A DNA stretch of 64,000 nt, taken from NCBI RefSeq assembly GCF_029892425.1, contig NZ_JARXWB010000019.1, positions 1 through 64,000 of the forward strand, in the 5' to 3' direction. The position numbers and the translations under genes were made by a program. The notes beneath the pieces are model-generated. The model did no database searches, was not told the DNA's origin, and saw nothing but the letters and a program-made list of their open reading frames with translations. Of the stretch, positions 52,229 to 60,967 are shown piece after piece (position 1 is the first letter of the stretch; each line of letters begins with the position of its first letter). The DNA comes from Bradyrhizobium sp. BR13661 (GTDB lineage Bacteria > Pseudomonadota > Alphaproteobacteria > Rhizobiales > Xanthobacteraceae).

Positions 52229-52239
52229 TGTTCCCGAGG

Positions 52240-52557
52240 CTACTCGAGCGTTTTGAGATAGGACAGAAGGTCGTGGATCTCGTCCGGCTCGAGCTCGAAA
52301 GCGGGCATGTCGGCGTGGCCGGTATAGATGCCCTCGGCGAGTGCTTCCTGAAGAGAGTCTATCGGGTAGCGCTGGTGCAGGGTCCTGAACGGCGGCGCGA
52401 TCTTGAGCGGGCTTTCGGACCGACGGTCAATCGCATGGCAGCGCGCGCAGTTGGCGCGTGCATAGGCCTTGCCGCGTTGCGCAGCATTCGGTGCGGCGAG
52501 CGCAGGAGTAGTCAAGAGCAGCCCAATCAGGCCGTGGCGCAGCGCGGTTTGAAGCAT
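52240..52557 (-). CDS. Small monoheme c-type cytochrome
   Basis: 105 residues. A signal peptide (HGLIGLLLTTPALA, cleavage near residue 21) is followed by the heme site CARCH (37-41). The probable axial Met84 is in HADMPAF, and the protein ends with an EIHDLLSYLKTLE helix. It is a class I cytochrome c exported to the periplasm and probably an electron carrier. It is divergent from the FNR-type regulator, and the box at 52615-52628 lies 58 bases from its start. Induction in low oxygen is therefore likely. Confidence 0.93.
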   Translation of the reverse strand: MLQTALRHGLIGLLLTTPALAAPNAAQRGKAYARANCARCHAIDRRSESPLKIAPPFRTLHQRYPIDSLQEALAEGIYTGHADMPAFELEPDEIHDLLSYLKTLE

Positions 52558-52614
52558 GGAAATTGGCCCCGTCGAACCCTCGACGAAGAATAGGGCGGGA
52601 TACAGGCGCCAAAT

Positions 52615-52628
52615 TTGATCTGGGTCAA
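52615..52628. promoter_or_regulatory. FixK/FNR-type box, TTGATCTGGGTCAA
   Basis: An exact TTG-N8-CAA site between the divergent cytochrome c and FNR-type regulator genes, 58 and 85 bases from their starts. It could allow autoregulation of the regulator. Confidence 0.78.
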
Positions 52629-52712
52629 TCGGCTTTGGCGGGTTGCAGTAAAATGCACGTGGCGCGGTGGACTCCCTCTGGTGCGGAGATTCGGCGACGC
52701 TTGGAGCGGTGG

Positions 52713-53426
52713 ATGAAGGCTTCCGTGGCGATGATTGAACCGAACTGCCATTTTTGTAGCGACTGTGCGGTCCGCGGCTTCGCGGTTTGTGCGTCGCTGG
52801 ACCCGGCCGAGCTCCGTGAGTTCGAGCATCTCGGGCGACGCGTTCATTTCGGTTCGGGAGAGACGGTGTTTTCCGAGGAGGACATCACGACCTCGTTCTA
52901 CAACCTCCTCGAAGGCGTGATGCGGCTTTATAAGCTGCTGCCAGACGGCCGCCGGCAGATCGTCGGCTTTGCCTTGCCCGGCGATTTCCTGGGGATGAAT
53001 ACGTCCGGCCGCCACAATTTTTCGGCCGATGCGATTGGCGCGGTGACTGTGTGTCAGTTCGCCAAGGTGCCGTTCGGGCGCTTCATGGAGGAGCGGCCGC
53101 ACCTGCTACGGCGGATCAACGAACTCGCCGTTCGCGAACTGAGCCAGGCACGCGACCACATGGTTCTGCTGGGTCGCCGGGCGGCGGACGAGAAGTTGGC
53201 AAGCTTTCTGCTCGGCTGGCGCCTGCGGCTGCAGTCGCTCAATGGGGTGTCGGATATGGTTCCGCTTCCAATGAGCCGGCAGGACATTGCGGACTATCTC
53301 GGCCTGACCATCGAAACGGTCAGCCGCACCTTTACCAAGCTGGAACGGCACGGGGCAATCGAGATCGTCCATGGCGGCATCAGCTTGCGCGATCCAGCAC
53401 TGGTCGAGGCTTTGGCCGCGGCCTGA
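52713..53426 (+). CDS. FNR/FixK1/AadR-type oxygen-sensing Crp-Fnr regulator
   Basis: 237 residues from ATG 52713 (ATG 52731 also possible). The N-terminal Cys12, Cys15, Cys18 and Cys26 (CHFCSDCAVRGFAVC) plus Cys114 provide the FNR-type [4Fe-4S] ligands. The effector domain contains FALPGDFLGMNTSGRHNFSADAIGAVTVC. The helix-turn-helix is MSRQDIADYLGLTIETVSRTFTKLERHGAI, where ETVSR is the FNR recognition pattern for TTGAT half-sites. It should be active without oxygen. It probably acts on the seven TTG-N8-CAA boxes found from 39.9 to 53.5 kb, including the one beside its own gene. Confidence 0.93.
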   Translation: MKASVAMIEPNCHFCSDCAVRGFAVCASLDPAELREFEHLGRRVHFGSGETVFSEEDITTSFYNLLEGVMRLYKLLPDGRRQIVGFALPGDFLGMNTSGRHNFSADAIGAVTVCQFAKVPFGRFMEERPHLLRRINELAVRELSQARDHMVLLGRRAADEKLASFLLGWRLRLQSLNGVSDMVPLPMSRQDIADYLGLTIETVSRTFTKLERHGAIEIVHGGISLRDPALVEALAAA

Positions 53427-53457
53427 GTTCCGGCCTTGCCGGAGTCGCCGCTGATTT

Positions 53458-53471
53458 TTGATCGGGATCAA
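53458..53471. promoter_or_regulatory. FNR-type box, TTGATCGGGATCAA
   Basis: A near-perfect palindrome matching the classical FNR site TTGAT-N4-ATCAA. It lies 53 bases upstream of the 42-aa membrane protein and is the strongest of the seven boxes. Confidence 0.82.
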
Positions 53472-53523
53472 TGACGACAGGTGCGCCTCGCCAATAAATG
53501 CCCGGAACAAAGCTGGGGAGGGC

Positions 53524-53652
53524 ATGATGCCGACTGACGCGCTGCTGGTGACCATGGCCGTCGTGATCGTTTTTGTCGTATTCGCGGCAGCGCTGGCTTG
53601 GGCGGACCGACAAACCAGTGTGGGCAGGCCCGATTCGGACGCGAAGCGCTGA
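53524..53652 (+). CDS. Small single-span membrane protein, 42 aa
   Basis: Starts MMPTD behind GGGAGGGC. One membrane helix (LLVTMAVVIVFVVFAAALAWA, about residues 7-27) is followed by a polar tail with RQTSVGRPDSDAKR. The FNR-type box 53 bases upstream suggests expression at low oxygen. Peptides of this size are known accessory subunits of terminal oxidases, such as CydX or CcoQ-like proteins, but no oxidase gene is in this window. The coding evidence is position, ribosome binding site and composition. Confidence 0.65.
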   Translation: MMPTDALLVTMAVVIVFVVFAAALAWADRQTSVGRPDSDAKR

Positions 53653-53877
53653 GATTCCTGCGATAACCATCGCATTCTGACGTGCGATCAGCCGGCCTAT
53701 TGCTGCAACTCTGCATGGTTTGAATTGCATCGGCGCACCCTTCGGGTGCGATTCGCGGTGCGACCGGGGCATTTTAACCGCATTTGCATCAAACCGTGTC
53801 CGCGCTTTCCGGTTGAAAAGCCAGGCAACACTGACTACGCAGGAACTCCAGTGCCTCGCAGTCTCAGGAGTCCCGGC

Positions 53878-54606
53878 GTGCCTCAGGACAAGACCGGCGA
53901 CCCCCGACAGTCGTCGGGCAACAAACTCTCGGTTCTGCGCAAGCACCCGATCTTCGCGGATCTGGATCCGGACGCGCTCGATCAACTGTGCCGCTACGCC
54001 AAGCACACCACGGTCAAGCGCGGGGCGACGATCGCCGCCAAGGGCGATCCCGGCAACAATCTGTTCGCAGTGATCACGGGAACAGTCAAAATATCCTCCT
54101 CGTCACCTGATGGTCGGAACGCCATTCTCAACCTGATCGGTCCCGGAGAGATCTTCGGCGAGATCGCCGTGCTTGATGGTGCGCCGCGATCGGCGGATGC
54201 CACCGCGAACACCAATTGCGAACTCTACATCATCGACCGCCGCGACTTCCTTCCATTCGTGAAGAGTCAGCCGGCCCTGGCGATGAAGTTCATCGAGCTG
54301 CTTTGTGCGCGGTTGCGCTGGACCAGCCAGCAGGTCGAGCAGGTGATCTTGCAGAATCTGCCGGGCCGGCTGGCGAGCGCGCTGCTCGGCCTTACCGAGG
54401 AGCGCAAGTTCGACTCCGGCAGCGGCACGCTCGCGATTACCCAGCAGGAGATCAGCGAGATGGTGGGCATGACGCGCGAGAGTATCAACAAGCAATTGCG
54501 CGCCTGGGCCGGCCGTAACTGGGTGCGGCTCGAGCACGGTGCCATCGTCGTGCTCGACATCGATGCGCTGCGCGAGCTTGCCGAGAGTGGCCTCGACGGC
54601 GAGTGA
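53878..54606 (+). CDS. Crp/Fnr-family transcriptional regulator
   Basis: About 242 residues. I chose GTG 53878, which follows TCAGGAG; GTG 53851 and an ATG at 53725 are in frame but give unlikely N-termini. The cyclic-nucleotide-binding-type domain runs FADLDPDALDQLCRYAKHTTVKRGATIAAKGDPGNNLFAVITGTVKIS to GEIFGEIAVLDGAPRSADATA. The HTH is ITQQEISEMVGMTRESINKQLRAWAG. No FNR cysteine cluster is present, so it does not sense oxygen in the FNR manner. The GEIFGEIAVLDGAPRSA stretch resembles CRP, so a nucleotide or a stress signal is possible. Confidence 0.9.
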   Translation: MPQDKTGDPRQSSGNKLSVLRKHPIFADLDPDALDQLCRYAKHTTVKRGATIAAKGDPGNNLFAVITGTVKISSSSPDGRNAILNLIGPGEIFGEIAVLDGAPRSADATANTNCELYIIDRRDFLPFVKSQPALAMKFIELLCARLRWTSQQVEQVILQNLPGRLASALLGLTEERKFDSGSGTLAITQQEISEMVGMTRESINKQLRAWAGRNWVRLEHGAIVVLDIDALRELAESGLDGE

Positions 54607-55181
54607 GCCTGGCCGCGCCAAGCCGTGATGATCGCGACCGCGCGCTGGCCGCCGTGGATATTTCGTAAAAGCAGAATATTTTGCCGATTGCCCTTCCCGG
54701 GGGGCTGGGGATCAATGCAAGTCCAGCATCGATCGATGCCGCATTTGGCTTGGACTCAGAATGTCGCCCGCCCTAGGGACGACGTTGGAGATATCGTGCC
54801 GGTATGCCGCGTTCAAAATGAATGAGGCCATCGTCTCGCCCGAACTCCAAGCCGCAACCAATAGCGGTCGAGCACAAGCCAGAGGAACGTCCATGGATAC
54901 GATGAGCATCGTTACCGCGCATCCGGCGTTGGCCGATGGCGCGGCCCGATTGCCGGGGAGCCGGCACCTGCCGCACGGGTCTCCCGCAGGAGCGGGCGCG
55001 ACGAGCACCGCACGGTCCCGGGCAGCGATCGTTAACCAGCCGAATCCACTCGGTCCCGCAGCGCTATCCTACGAAGGTGGTGCAGTTGCAACGCTTGACT
55101 TCACACCCGAAGTGGCGCGACGCAAGGTGGTCTGTAGCACCAGCCCAACGACGACATAATCAACTCAGGAGGAAGCCCCAG
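54607..55181. other. 575-base stretch with no confident gene
   Basis: Frames exist on both strands, but their composition is low-complexity and none has a good ribosome binding site. The GGAGG at about 55168-55173 serves the TRAP binding protein. The AT-rich AGAATATTTTGCC at about 54673 could be part of a promoter. I did not find a TTG-N8-CAA site here. Confidence 0.4.
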
Positions 55182-56153
55182 ATGAAGACGATCATCGGTA
55201 TCATCGCAGCCGCTACGCTGGCTGTCTCGGCGCCGTTCGCGACTGCACGCGATTTCCGCTCGGCCGACGTCCATCCGGTCGACTATCCGACCGTTGAAGC
55301 GGTCAAGTTCATGGGCAAGCAGCTCGCGACTGCGAGCGGCGGTAAGCTCGGCGTCAAGGTGTTTCCGAACGGCGCTCTGGGCTCGGAGAAGGACACTATC
55401 GAGCAGCTCAAGATCGGCGCGCTCGACATGATGCGGATCAACGCCTCGCCGTTGAACAATTTCGTACCGGAAACCGTCGCCTTGTGCCTGCCGTTCGTCT
55501 TCCGCGATACGCAGCATATGCGCACCGTTCTCGACGGGCCGATCGGCGATGAGATCCTTGCGGCCATGGAGCCGGCGGGTTTGATCGGCCTCGCTTACTA
55601 CGACAGCGGCGCCCGTTCGATCTACACCGTCAAGGCGCCGATCAAGTCGCTCGCGGACGTCAAGGGCCTGAAGATCCGCGTCCAGCAGTCCGACCTCTGG
55701 GTCGGCATGATCCAGAGCCTCGGCGCCAATCCGACGCCGATGCCGTATGGCGAGGTCTACACCGCGCTCAAGACCGGCCTGGTCGATGCTGCCGAGAACA
55801 ACTGGCCCTCCTACGAGTCCTCGCGTCATTTCGAGGCCGCCAAGTTCTACAACGTCACCGAGCACTCGTTGGCGCCGGAAGTCCTCGTGATGTCCAAGAA
55901 GGTCTGGGACACGCTGACCAAGGAAGATCAGGCGATGATCCGCAAGGCCGCAAAGGAATCGGTGCCGGTCATGCGCAAGCTCTGGGACGAACGCGAGCAG
56001 GCGTCCCGCAAGACCGTCGAAGCCGCCGGCGTTCAGGTCGTCACGGTCGCCAACAAGCAGGAGTTCGTCGACGCGATGAAGCCGGTGTACCAGAAGTTCG
56101 CCGGTGATGAGAAGCTCTCGAGCCTCGTCAAGCGCATCCAGGATACCAAGTAA
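55182..56153 (+). CDS. dctP: TRAP transporter DctP-type solute-binding protein
   Basis: 323 residues. A signal peptide (MKTIIGIIAAATLAVSAPFATA-R) is followed by the DctP domain: ADVHPVDYPTVEAVKFMGKQLATASGGKLGVKVFPNGALGSEKDTIEQLKIGALDM. LADVKGLKIRVQQSD contains the arginine that pairs with a ligand carboxylate. ATG 55182 follows CAGGAGGAAG. The ligand is probably a dicarboxylate or sugar acid, typical for the group. The membrane subunits follow directly, making a complete secondary transporter that uses a sodium or proton gradient. Confidence 0.95.
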   Translation: MKTIIGIIAAATLAVSAPFATARDFRSADVHPVDYPTVEAVKFMGKQLATASGGKLGVKVFPNGALGSEKDTIEQLKIGALDMMRINASPLNNFVPETVALCLPFVFRDTQHMRTVLDGPIGDEILAAMEPAGLIGLAYYDSGARSIYTVKAPIKSLADVKGLKIRVQQSDLWVGMIQSLGANPTPMPYGEVYTALKTGLVDAAENNWPSYESSRHFEAAKFYNVTEHSLAPEVLVMSKKVWDTLTKEDQAMIRKAAKESVPVMRKLWDEREQASRKTVEAAGVQVVTVANKQEFVDAMKPVYQKFAGDEKLSSLVKRIQDTK

Positions 56154-56218
56154 GAGCACGAGGGACCGGGTCCGGCATCGCCTCTGCGCGGCGCCGGATC
56201 CTCACCAGGAGGGGCGGG

Positions 56219-56764
56219 ATGACAGACCCACACGTCGCAGACAACGAGCAGCAGCCAGGACGTCCGTCCACCGGTCTGCTGTCGCGGATCAATGCGCCCA
56301 TCGCCCGGGCGGGCATGTACCTGTCCGTGACCGGACTGCTCGTCATCGTCACCATCGTGTTCTACCAGGTGTTCGGCCGCTACGTGCTCAACTCCAGCCC
56401 GACTTGGACCGAAAACCTCGCCCTGGTCCTGATCCTCTATGTCACGCTGATCGGTGCTGCCGTCGGCGTTCGCGATGCCGGACATATCGGCATGGACAGT
56501 CTGCTGGTGATGCTCCCGGATCACCTGCGAGAGAAGGTCGAGCTCGTGATCCATGTCCTGGTGGCTCTGTTCGGTGTTGCCATGGTCTACAACGGCTGGA
56601 TCCTCGGTGCGTCGGTCGGGACCGTGCATATCCCCAATCTCGGCTTCCCTGAGGTTGTTCGCTACGTGCCGCTGGTTGCGTCTGGCGTTCTGATCGTCTC
56701 CTTTTCAATCGAGCACATCATTGCTCTCCTGCGTGGCGAAGAGGTCGTTCCCTCATGGAACTGA
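56219..56764 (+). CDS. dctQ: TRAP transporter small permease DctQ
   Basis: 181 residues, four membrane segments. The typical DctQ stretch is FGRYVLNSSPTWTENLALVLILYVTLIGAAVGVRDAGHIGMD. It starts behind AGGAGGGGCGGG and overlaps the DctM start by ten bases. The small subunit holds the large one in place for solute transfer from the binding protein. It lies 65 bases after the binding-protein gene. Confidence 0.94.
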   Translation: MTDPHVADNEQQPGRPSTGLLSRINAPIARAGMYLSVTGLLVIVTIVFYQVFGRYVLNSSPTWTENLALVLILYVTLIGAAVGVRDAGHIGMDSLLVMLPDHLREKVELVIHVLVALFGVAMVYNGWILGASVGTVHIPNLGFPEVVRYVPLVASGVLIVSFSIEHIIALLRGEEVVPSWN

Positions 56765-58047
56765 TAATTCTCGGCGCCACGTTCTTCGGCTTCCTGGTCC
56801 TGGGCGTGCCTGTCGCCTTCGCGATTGGCCTCTCGGCGATCTGCACCATCCTCTACGAAGGCCTGCCGGTCGCGGTCATCTTCCAGCAGATGATGTCGGG
56901 GATGAACATCTTCTCGTTCCTGGCTATTCCGTTCTTCGTCTTCAGCGGTGAGCTGATGCTGCATGGCGGCGTCGCCGACAAGATCGTGCAGCTTGCCAAG
57001 AATCTCGTCGGCCACATCCGCGGCGGCCTCGGCATGTCGAACGTGGTCGCCTGTACGCTGTTCGGTGGCGTCTCCGGCTCGCCCGTGGCCGACGTGTCGG
57101 CGATGGGCGCGGTGATGATCCCGATGATGAAAAAAGAGGGGTTTGACACCGACTACGCCGTCAACGTCACCACGCACGCCTCGCTCGTTGGCGCGCTGAT
57201 GCCGACCAGCCACAACATGATCATCTATGCGCTCGCCGCCGGCGGCAAGGTCTCGATCGGCGCGCTGATCGCCGCGGGCCTGCTGCCGGCGCTTGTCCTG
57301 ATGATTTGCATGCTGGTCGCCGCCTACGCGGTCGCCGTGAAGCGCGGCTATCCCGCTGGCAAATTCCCCGGCTGGGCCGAGGTCGCCCGCTCGTTCGCGG
57401 CCGCTCTGCCCGGCCTTTTGATCGTCGGCATCATCCTGACGGGCATCCTGTCCGGCGTTTTCACGGCCACTGAATCCGCGGCCGTGGCCGTCACCTACAC
57501 GATAGTGCTGACGTTCTTCATCTATCGGACCATGACCTGGAACAACTTCCTGCACGCCGCCGCCAAGGCGGTGAAGACGACCGGCGTGGTATTGCTGCTG
57601 ATCGGCGTCTCCACCATGTTCCAGTATCTGATGGGCCTCTACGAAGTTGCCGACTTCGCCGGCGACCTGATGAGCAAGGTGTCCACGCAGCCCTGGATGA
57701 TCTTCCTGCTAATCAACATCATCCTGTTCGTGCTCGGCACGTTCATGGACATGGCGGCGACCATCCTGATCTGCACTCCGATCTTCCTGCCGATCGCGAT
57801 GAAGGCCGGCATGGATCCCGTGCAGTTCGGCATGCTGATGCTGATCAACTGCGCCCTGGGGCTGAACACCCCGCCGGTCGGAACCACTCAGTTCGTCGGC
57901 TGCGCCATCGGCGGCATCTCGGTCGGCGCGGTGATGCGCACCATCCTGCCGTTCTACGCCGCACTGATCGCAGCTCTGATGTTCGTGACCTATGTCCCGG
58001 CGTTCTCGTTGTGGCTGCCCCGCCTGCTGATGGGATACAAGGGATAG
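56755..58047 (+). CDS. dctM: TRAP transporter large permease DctM
   Basis: 430 residues with about 12 hydrophobic segments. The family signature is LAIPFFVFSGELMLHGGVADKIVQLAKNLVGHIRGGLGMSNVVACTLFGGVSGSPVADVSAMGAVMIP. LGLNTPPVGTTQFVGCAIGGIS lies near the C-terminus. It overlaps DctQ and forms the transport path of the DctPQM system. A hairpin just after its stop may end the transcript. Downstream genes are on the opposite strand. Confidence 0.95.
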   Translation: MELIILGATFFGFLVLGVPVAFAIGLSAICTILYEGLPVAVIFQQMMSGMNIFSFLAIPFFVFSGELMLHGGVADKIVQLAKNLVGHIRGGLGMSNVVACTLFGGVSGSPVADVSAMGAVMIPMMKKEGFDTDYAVNVTTHASLVGALMPTSHNMIIYALAAGGKVSIGALIAAGLLPALVLMICMLVAAYAVAVKRGYPAGKFPGWAEVARSFAAALPGLLIVGIILTGILSGVFTATESAAVAVTYTIVLTFFIYRTMTWNNFLHAAAKAVKTTGVVLLLIGVSTMFQYLMGLYEVADFAGDLMSKVSTQPWMIFLLINIILFVLGTFMDMAATILICTPIFLPIAMKAGMDPVQFGMLMLINCALGLNTPPVGTTQFVGCAIGGISVGAVMRTILPFYAALIAALMFVTYVPAFSLWLPRLLMGYKG

Positions 58048-58059
58048 CTGTCGTGCGCT

Positions 58060-58077
58060 CGCCGGTATTGGCCGGCG
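58060..58077. terminator. Hairpin between convergent operons
   Basis: CGCCGG (58060-58065) and CCGGCG (58072-58077) pair with a six-base loop, extended by one T-A pair. No T-run follows on either strand. It may still help end the TRAP and molybdenum-hydroxylase transcripts, which converge here. Confidence 0.35.
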
Positions 58078-58142
58078 AACCGCGCTTGCGATAGTTTGCG
58101 TCCGCCGACCGGTCTTACCCAGCTGCACAAGTGAGCTTCGCA

Positions 58143-58841
58143 TCAGCTGGCAAAGCCCACGCGCTGGCGCAGGTCCCTGTGATCTGCGCCGGTCAGGAGC
58201 GCAATCAGTGCCGCCGCCTCCTTCGGATGCGCCGCCTGCGTCGTGACGCCGGCCGTGTACATGGTCACCAGCTCGGATCCTGGCGGCAGCGAGCCTGATA
58301 GCACGATGCCGTCGGTGGCGATGATTTCGGTCGCCTGCGTGCATCCGATCGGCCTTGTCGCGGTGGACGCCGCCAGTTCGTGCATCGCCGTTGCACCGTT
58401 CGGAAAGATCTTCAGGCGTGATGTGACCTCGTAGGCGATGCCAAGGTGATCCAGCACTTTTGCGACGTGCTGGCCCGCGGTCGAGGCCTTGGTATCAGGG
58501 ACGTAGATCGCATCCGCGGAGCGCAGGACCTCGCGCAGATCGGCTTCCGTCTTCACGTTCACCCTGGGATCGTGGCTGCGGACGGCGAGAGCGGTCTCTA
58601 CGCGGCCTATGTCGGCGATCGAGGAGGGGGCCACGAGCTTCTCTGCGGCGAGCCTGGCAACGAGGGCCCGCGTCAGGATCACGAGATCGGCCGGCGTGCT
58701 TGCACGCAGCTTGTCCGCCATCAAGCCGACCGCGCCGAATTCGCCATCTATGCCGAAGCCGGTCTGCGCCTTGAAGGCCTCGCTGAGGCCGCGCACCAGG
58801 CCTTGCGCCGCGCCGCCGCTCAAAATGTTCACTGTCGTCAC
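58143..58841 (-). CDS. ModA-like substrate-binding-fold protein without signal peptide
   Basis: 232 residues of the molybdate-binding-protein fold (NILSGGAAQGLVRGLSEAFKAQTGFGIDGEFGAVGLMADKL to ELVTMYTAGVTTQAAHPKEAAALIALLTG). It starts MTTVNIL with no export signal. Its start overlaps the molybdenum hydroxylase stop by four bases, so no signal is hidden upstream. ModA proteins are normally periplasmic, so this one is probably cytosolic. As the last gene of a molybdenum hydroxylase operon it may assist metal or cofactor delivery. Ligand residues cannot be confirmed by eye. Confidence 0.82.
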   Translation of the reverse strand: MTTVNILSGGAAQGLVRGLSEAFKAQTGFGIDGEFGAVGLMADKLRASTPADLVILTRALVARLAAEKLVAPSSIADIGRVETALAVRSHDPRVNVKTEADLREVLRSADAIYVPDTKASTAGQHVAKVLDHLGIAYEVTSRLKIFPNGATAMHELAASTATRPIGCTQATEIIATDGIVLSGSLPPGSELVTMYTAGVTTQAAHPKEAAALIALLTGADHRDLRQRVGFAS

Positions 58842-60967
58842 GATGCAGGCTCCATGGCTGCAATGATCTTGTCTCGCGTCATCGGAAGGTCGCGCACGCG
58901 TACGCTGAGACAGTCGAAGACGGCATTCGCGATCGCCGCCGTCACCGGACCATGCGCGGCCTCACCGGCGCCGACCGGCTCGACCTCCGGCCGCTGGATG
59001 ATCTCGACATCCACCGCCGGAACCTCGCTGAACGTCAGGATCGGATAGTTCGACCATGAGGTCGATGTGATGCGCCTCTGGTCGAAGCGAACGCTCTCCT
59101 TCAGCACCCAGCTCGTCGCCTGGATCGCGCCGCCCTCGATCTGGTTGATCACGCCGTCAGGGTTGATGGCCTCGCCGACGTCGACCGCGAGCGTCAGGCG
59201 CCTCACGCGGATGTCGTCGGCACCTTCAACCTCGGCGATGGCAGCGCAATAGGCGCCGGTGTTCTTGTAGCGGGCGAAGCCGACCCCGTAGCCGATGCCG
59301 GCCTGCTTCACGGGTTTCCATCTTGCGCGTTGCGCGGCGGTGCGGATGACATCCTTCGCCCGCTCGTCGCGGAGGTGGCGCAAGCGGAACGCGATCGGAT
59401 CCTCGCCGCGCAGGGCAGCGATCTCGTCGAGCAGGGATTCGATCGCGAATACGTTGCCCTGTGCGCCGAGTGTCCGCAGCGCCGAGGTGCGTACCGGCAT
59501 GGTCAGCAAGCGATGGCTCGTGATCGTCCAGGCCGGGAAGTCGTAGAGCGGGACGGAGTTGCGGTCTCCGCCGCCGCCATTGGCGGCCGGCGGATTCGTC
59601 GAGATCATGCGCGGATAGGGATTGGCGATCTCGCTGGCCGCCAGCAGTGCGGGTTGTGCCGCGCGCCCCGGCCGCGCGGCGTGGCCGTTGCTCCAGATCG
59701 CGTGATGCCAGCCGACGATCTCGTTGTCGGCATCCAGCTCGGCCTCGATCTCGATCGCCATCGCTGCACCGAACGGCGCGTGGGACATCTCGTCGTGACG
59801 CGTCCATTGCACCCGCACCGGGCGGCCGCCGGCAGCTTTGGCGAGTAGCACGGCATCGAGCGCGACGTCGTCAGCAGCGTTATGCCCGTAGCAGCCCGCG
59901 CCCTCCATGTGCTCGACGACGATGTTTTCAACCGGCAGCTTGAGGACGATCGCGAGATCGGCGCGCAGCAGGTAGACGCCCTGGCTGTGGGTCCAGACAT
60001 GGACACGGTCGCCGTCCCATTGCGCCATCGCGCAGGACGGGGCGATCGAGGCATGCGCGATGTAAGGGCGGGTGTATTGCCGGCGGAGCGTGCGTGTAGC
60101 CTTTGTCGCGGCTGCTGCCCTGGTGTCAATGATTGTCGTTTCGACCGGCTGGCTCTTCAGGAAGCCGGCGAGATCGTTCTCATCAGGCAGCGGTTCGCCG
60201 GCCGACCATTTCGCGCCTTTGCGCATGGCTTTCAGCGCTGCTTCCGCCGCGGCTTCGGTGCCGGCGACGACGCCCGCGAAGCTGCCGTCGCGGACGATTG
60301 CCACGAATCCCGAGACCGTGCGCGCGGCGCTTTCGTCGAGGGCGATCAGCCTGGCGCCCGAGACGTCCGGCCGGAGCACGCGCCCGTGCGCTAGCCCCTG
60401 TAACGCATGATCATGAATGAAGCGTGGCCGCGCGAACACTTTGTCTGGAATATCGACGCGCTGGATCGACTGTCCAGCCACGCTGCGTGTGACGGCGGAT
60501 TTGGCAATCGCGCCCGCGACGGCATCCTGGTCGAGCGAGACGTCACGCGACAGCTCCCAATAGCTGGTCCTGACATTGCCGGGACCCGAGATCGTGCCAT
60601 CCTCGACACCAAGCAGCGAGGCGTCTACGCCAAGACGTTCCGATGCTGCAGCGAGGAAACGCTGGCGCACTTCGGCACAGGCGTGGCGCAGCGCGCGGCC
60701 GGATTGCTGGATCGACAGGCTGCCGGAGGTGACGCCCTCGTTCGGGCTTGTCGCGGTCGAGGCGCGGATCATCTCGATGCGGCCGATCTCGATGTCGAGC
60801 TCGTCCGCCGCGATCTGCGCCAGCGCCGTCACGATGCCCTGGCCGATTTCAACCTTGCCGGGTGAGATCGCCACGCGGCCTTCAACAGTGAACTTCACCC
60901 AGGACGACAGTCTTGGATTGGCGGCCAGGCTGACCGGCAGCTTCGGGGCAGGGGGCGCCGTACTCAT
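58838..60967 (-). CDS. Xanthine dehydrogenase-family molybdopterin-binding subunit
   Basis: 709 residues from ATG 60965-60967. A molybdenum hydroxylase large subunit of the isoquinoline oxidoreductase/NicB type, with VAISPGKVEIGQGIVTALAQIAADELDI near the N-terminus and HMEGAGCYGHNAADDVALDAVLLAKAAGGRPVRVQWTRHDE in the middle. GAGEAAHGPVTAAIANAVFD near the end carries the catalytic glutamate region. There is no Tat signal and no cytochrome domain, unlike Pseudomonas NicB. It works with the 2Fe-2S subunit encoded upstream (four-base overlap) to hydroxylate an N-heterocycle or oxidise an aldehyde. Confidence 0.92.
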   Translation of the reverse strand: MSTAPPAPKLPVSLAANPRLSSWVKFTVEGRVAISPGKVEIGQGIVTALAQIAADELDIEIGRIEMIRASTATSPNEGVTSGSLSIQQSGRALRHACAEVRQRFLAAASERLGVDASLLGVEDGTISGPGNVRTSYWELSRDVSLDQDAVAGAIAKSAVTRSVAGQSIQRVDIPDKVFARPRFIHDHALQGLAHGRVLRPDVSGARLIALDESAARTVSGFVAIVRDGSFAGVVAGTEAAAEAALKAMRKGAKWSAGEPLPDENDLAGFLKSQPVETTIIDTRAAAATKATRTLRRQYTRPYIAHASIAPSCAMAQWDGDRVHVWTHSQGVYLLRADLAIVLKLPVENIVVEHMEGAGCYGHNAADDVALDAVLLAKAAGGRPVRVQWTRHDEMSHAPFGAAMAIEIEAELDADNEIVGWHHAIWSNGHAARPGRAAQPALLAASEIANPYPRMISTNPPAANGGGGDRNSVPLYDFPAWTITSHRLLTMPVRTSALRTLGAQGNVFAIESLLDEIAALRGEDPIAFRLRHLRDERAKDVIRTAAQRARWKPVKQAGIGYGVGFARYKNTGAYCAAIAEVEGADDIRVRRLTLAVDVGEAINPDGVINQIEGGAIQATSWVLKESVRFDQRRITSTSWSNYPILTFSEVPAVDVEIIQRPEVEPVGAGEAAHGPVTAAIANAVFDCLSVRVRDLPMTRDKIIAAMEPAS

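Noticed and set aside
54761-55159. 132-codon plus-strand frame ahead of the TRAP operon
   Set aside because: Composition is low-complexity and proline/alanine-rich, there is no convincing ribosome binding site, and the minus strand is equally open.
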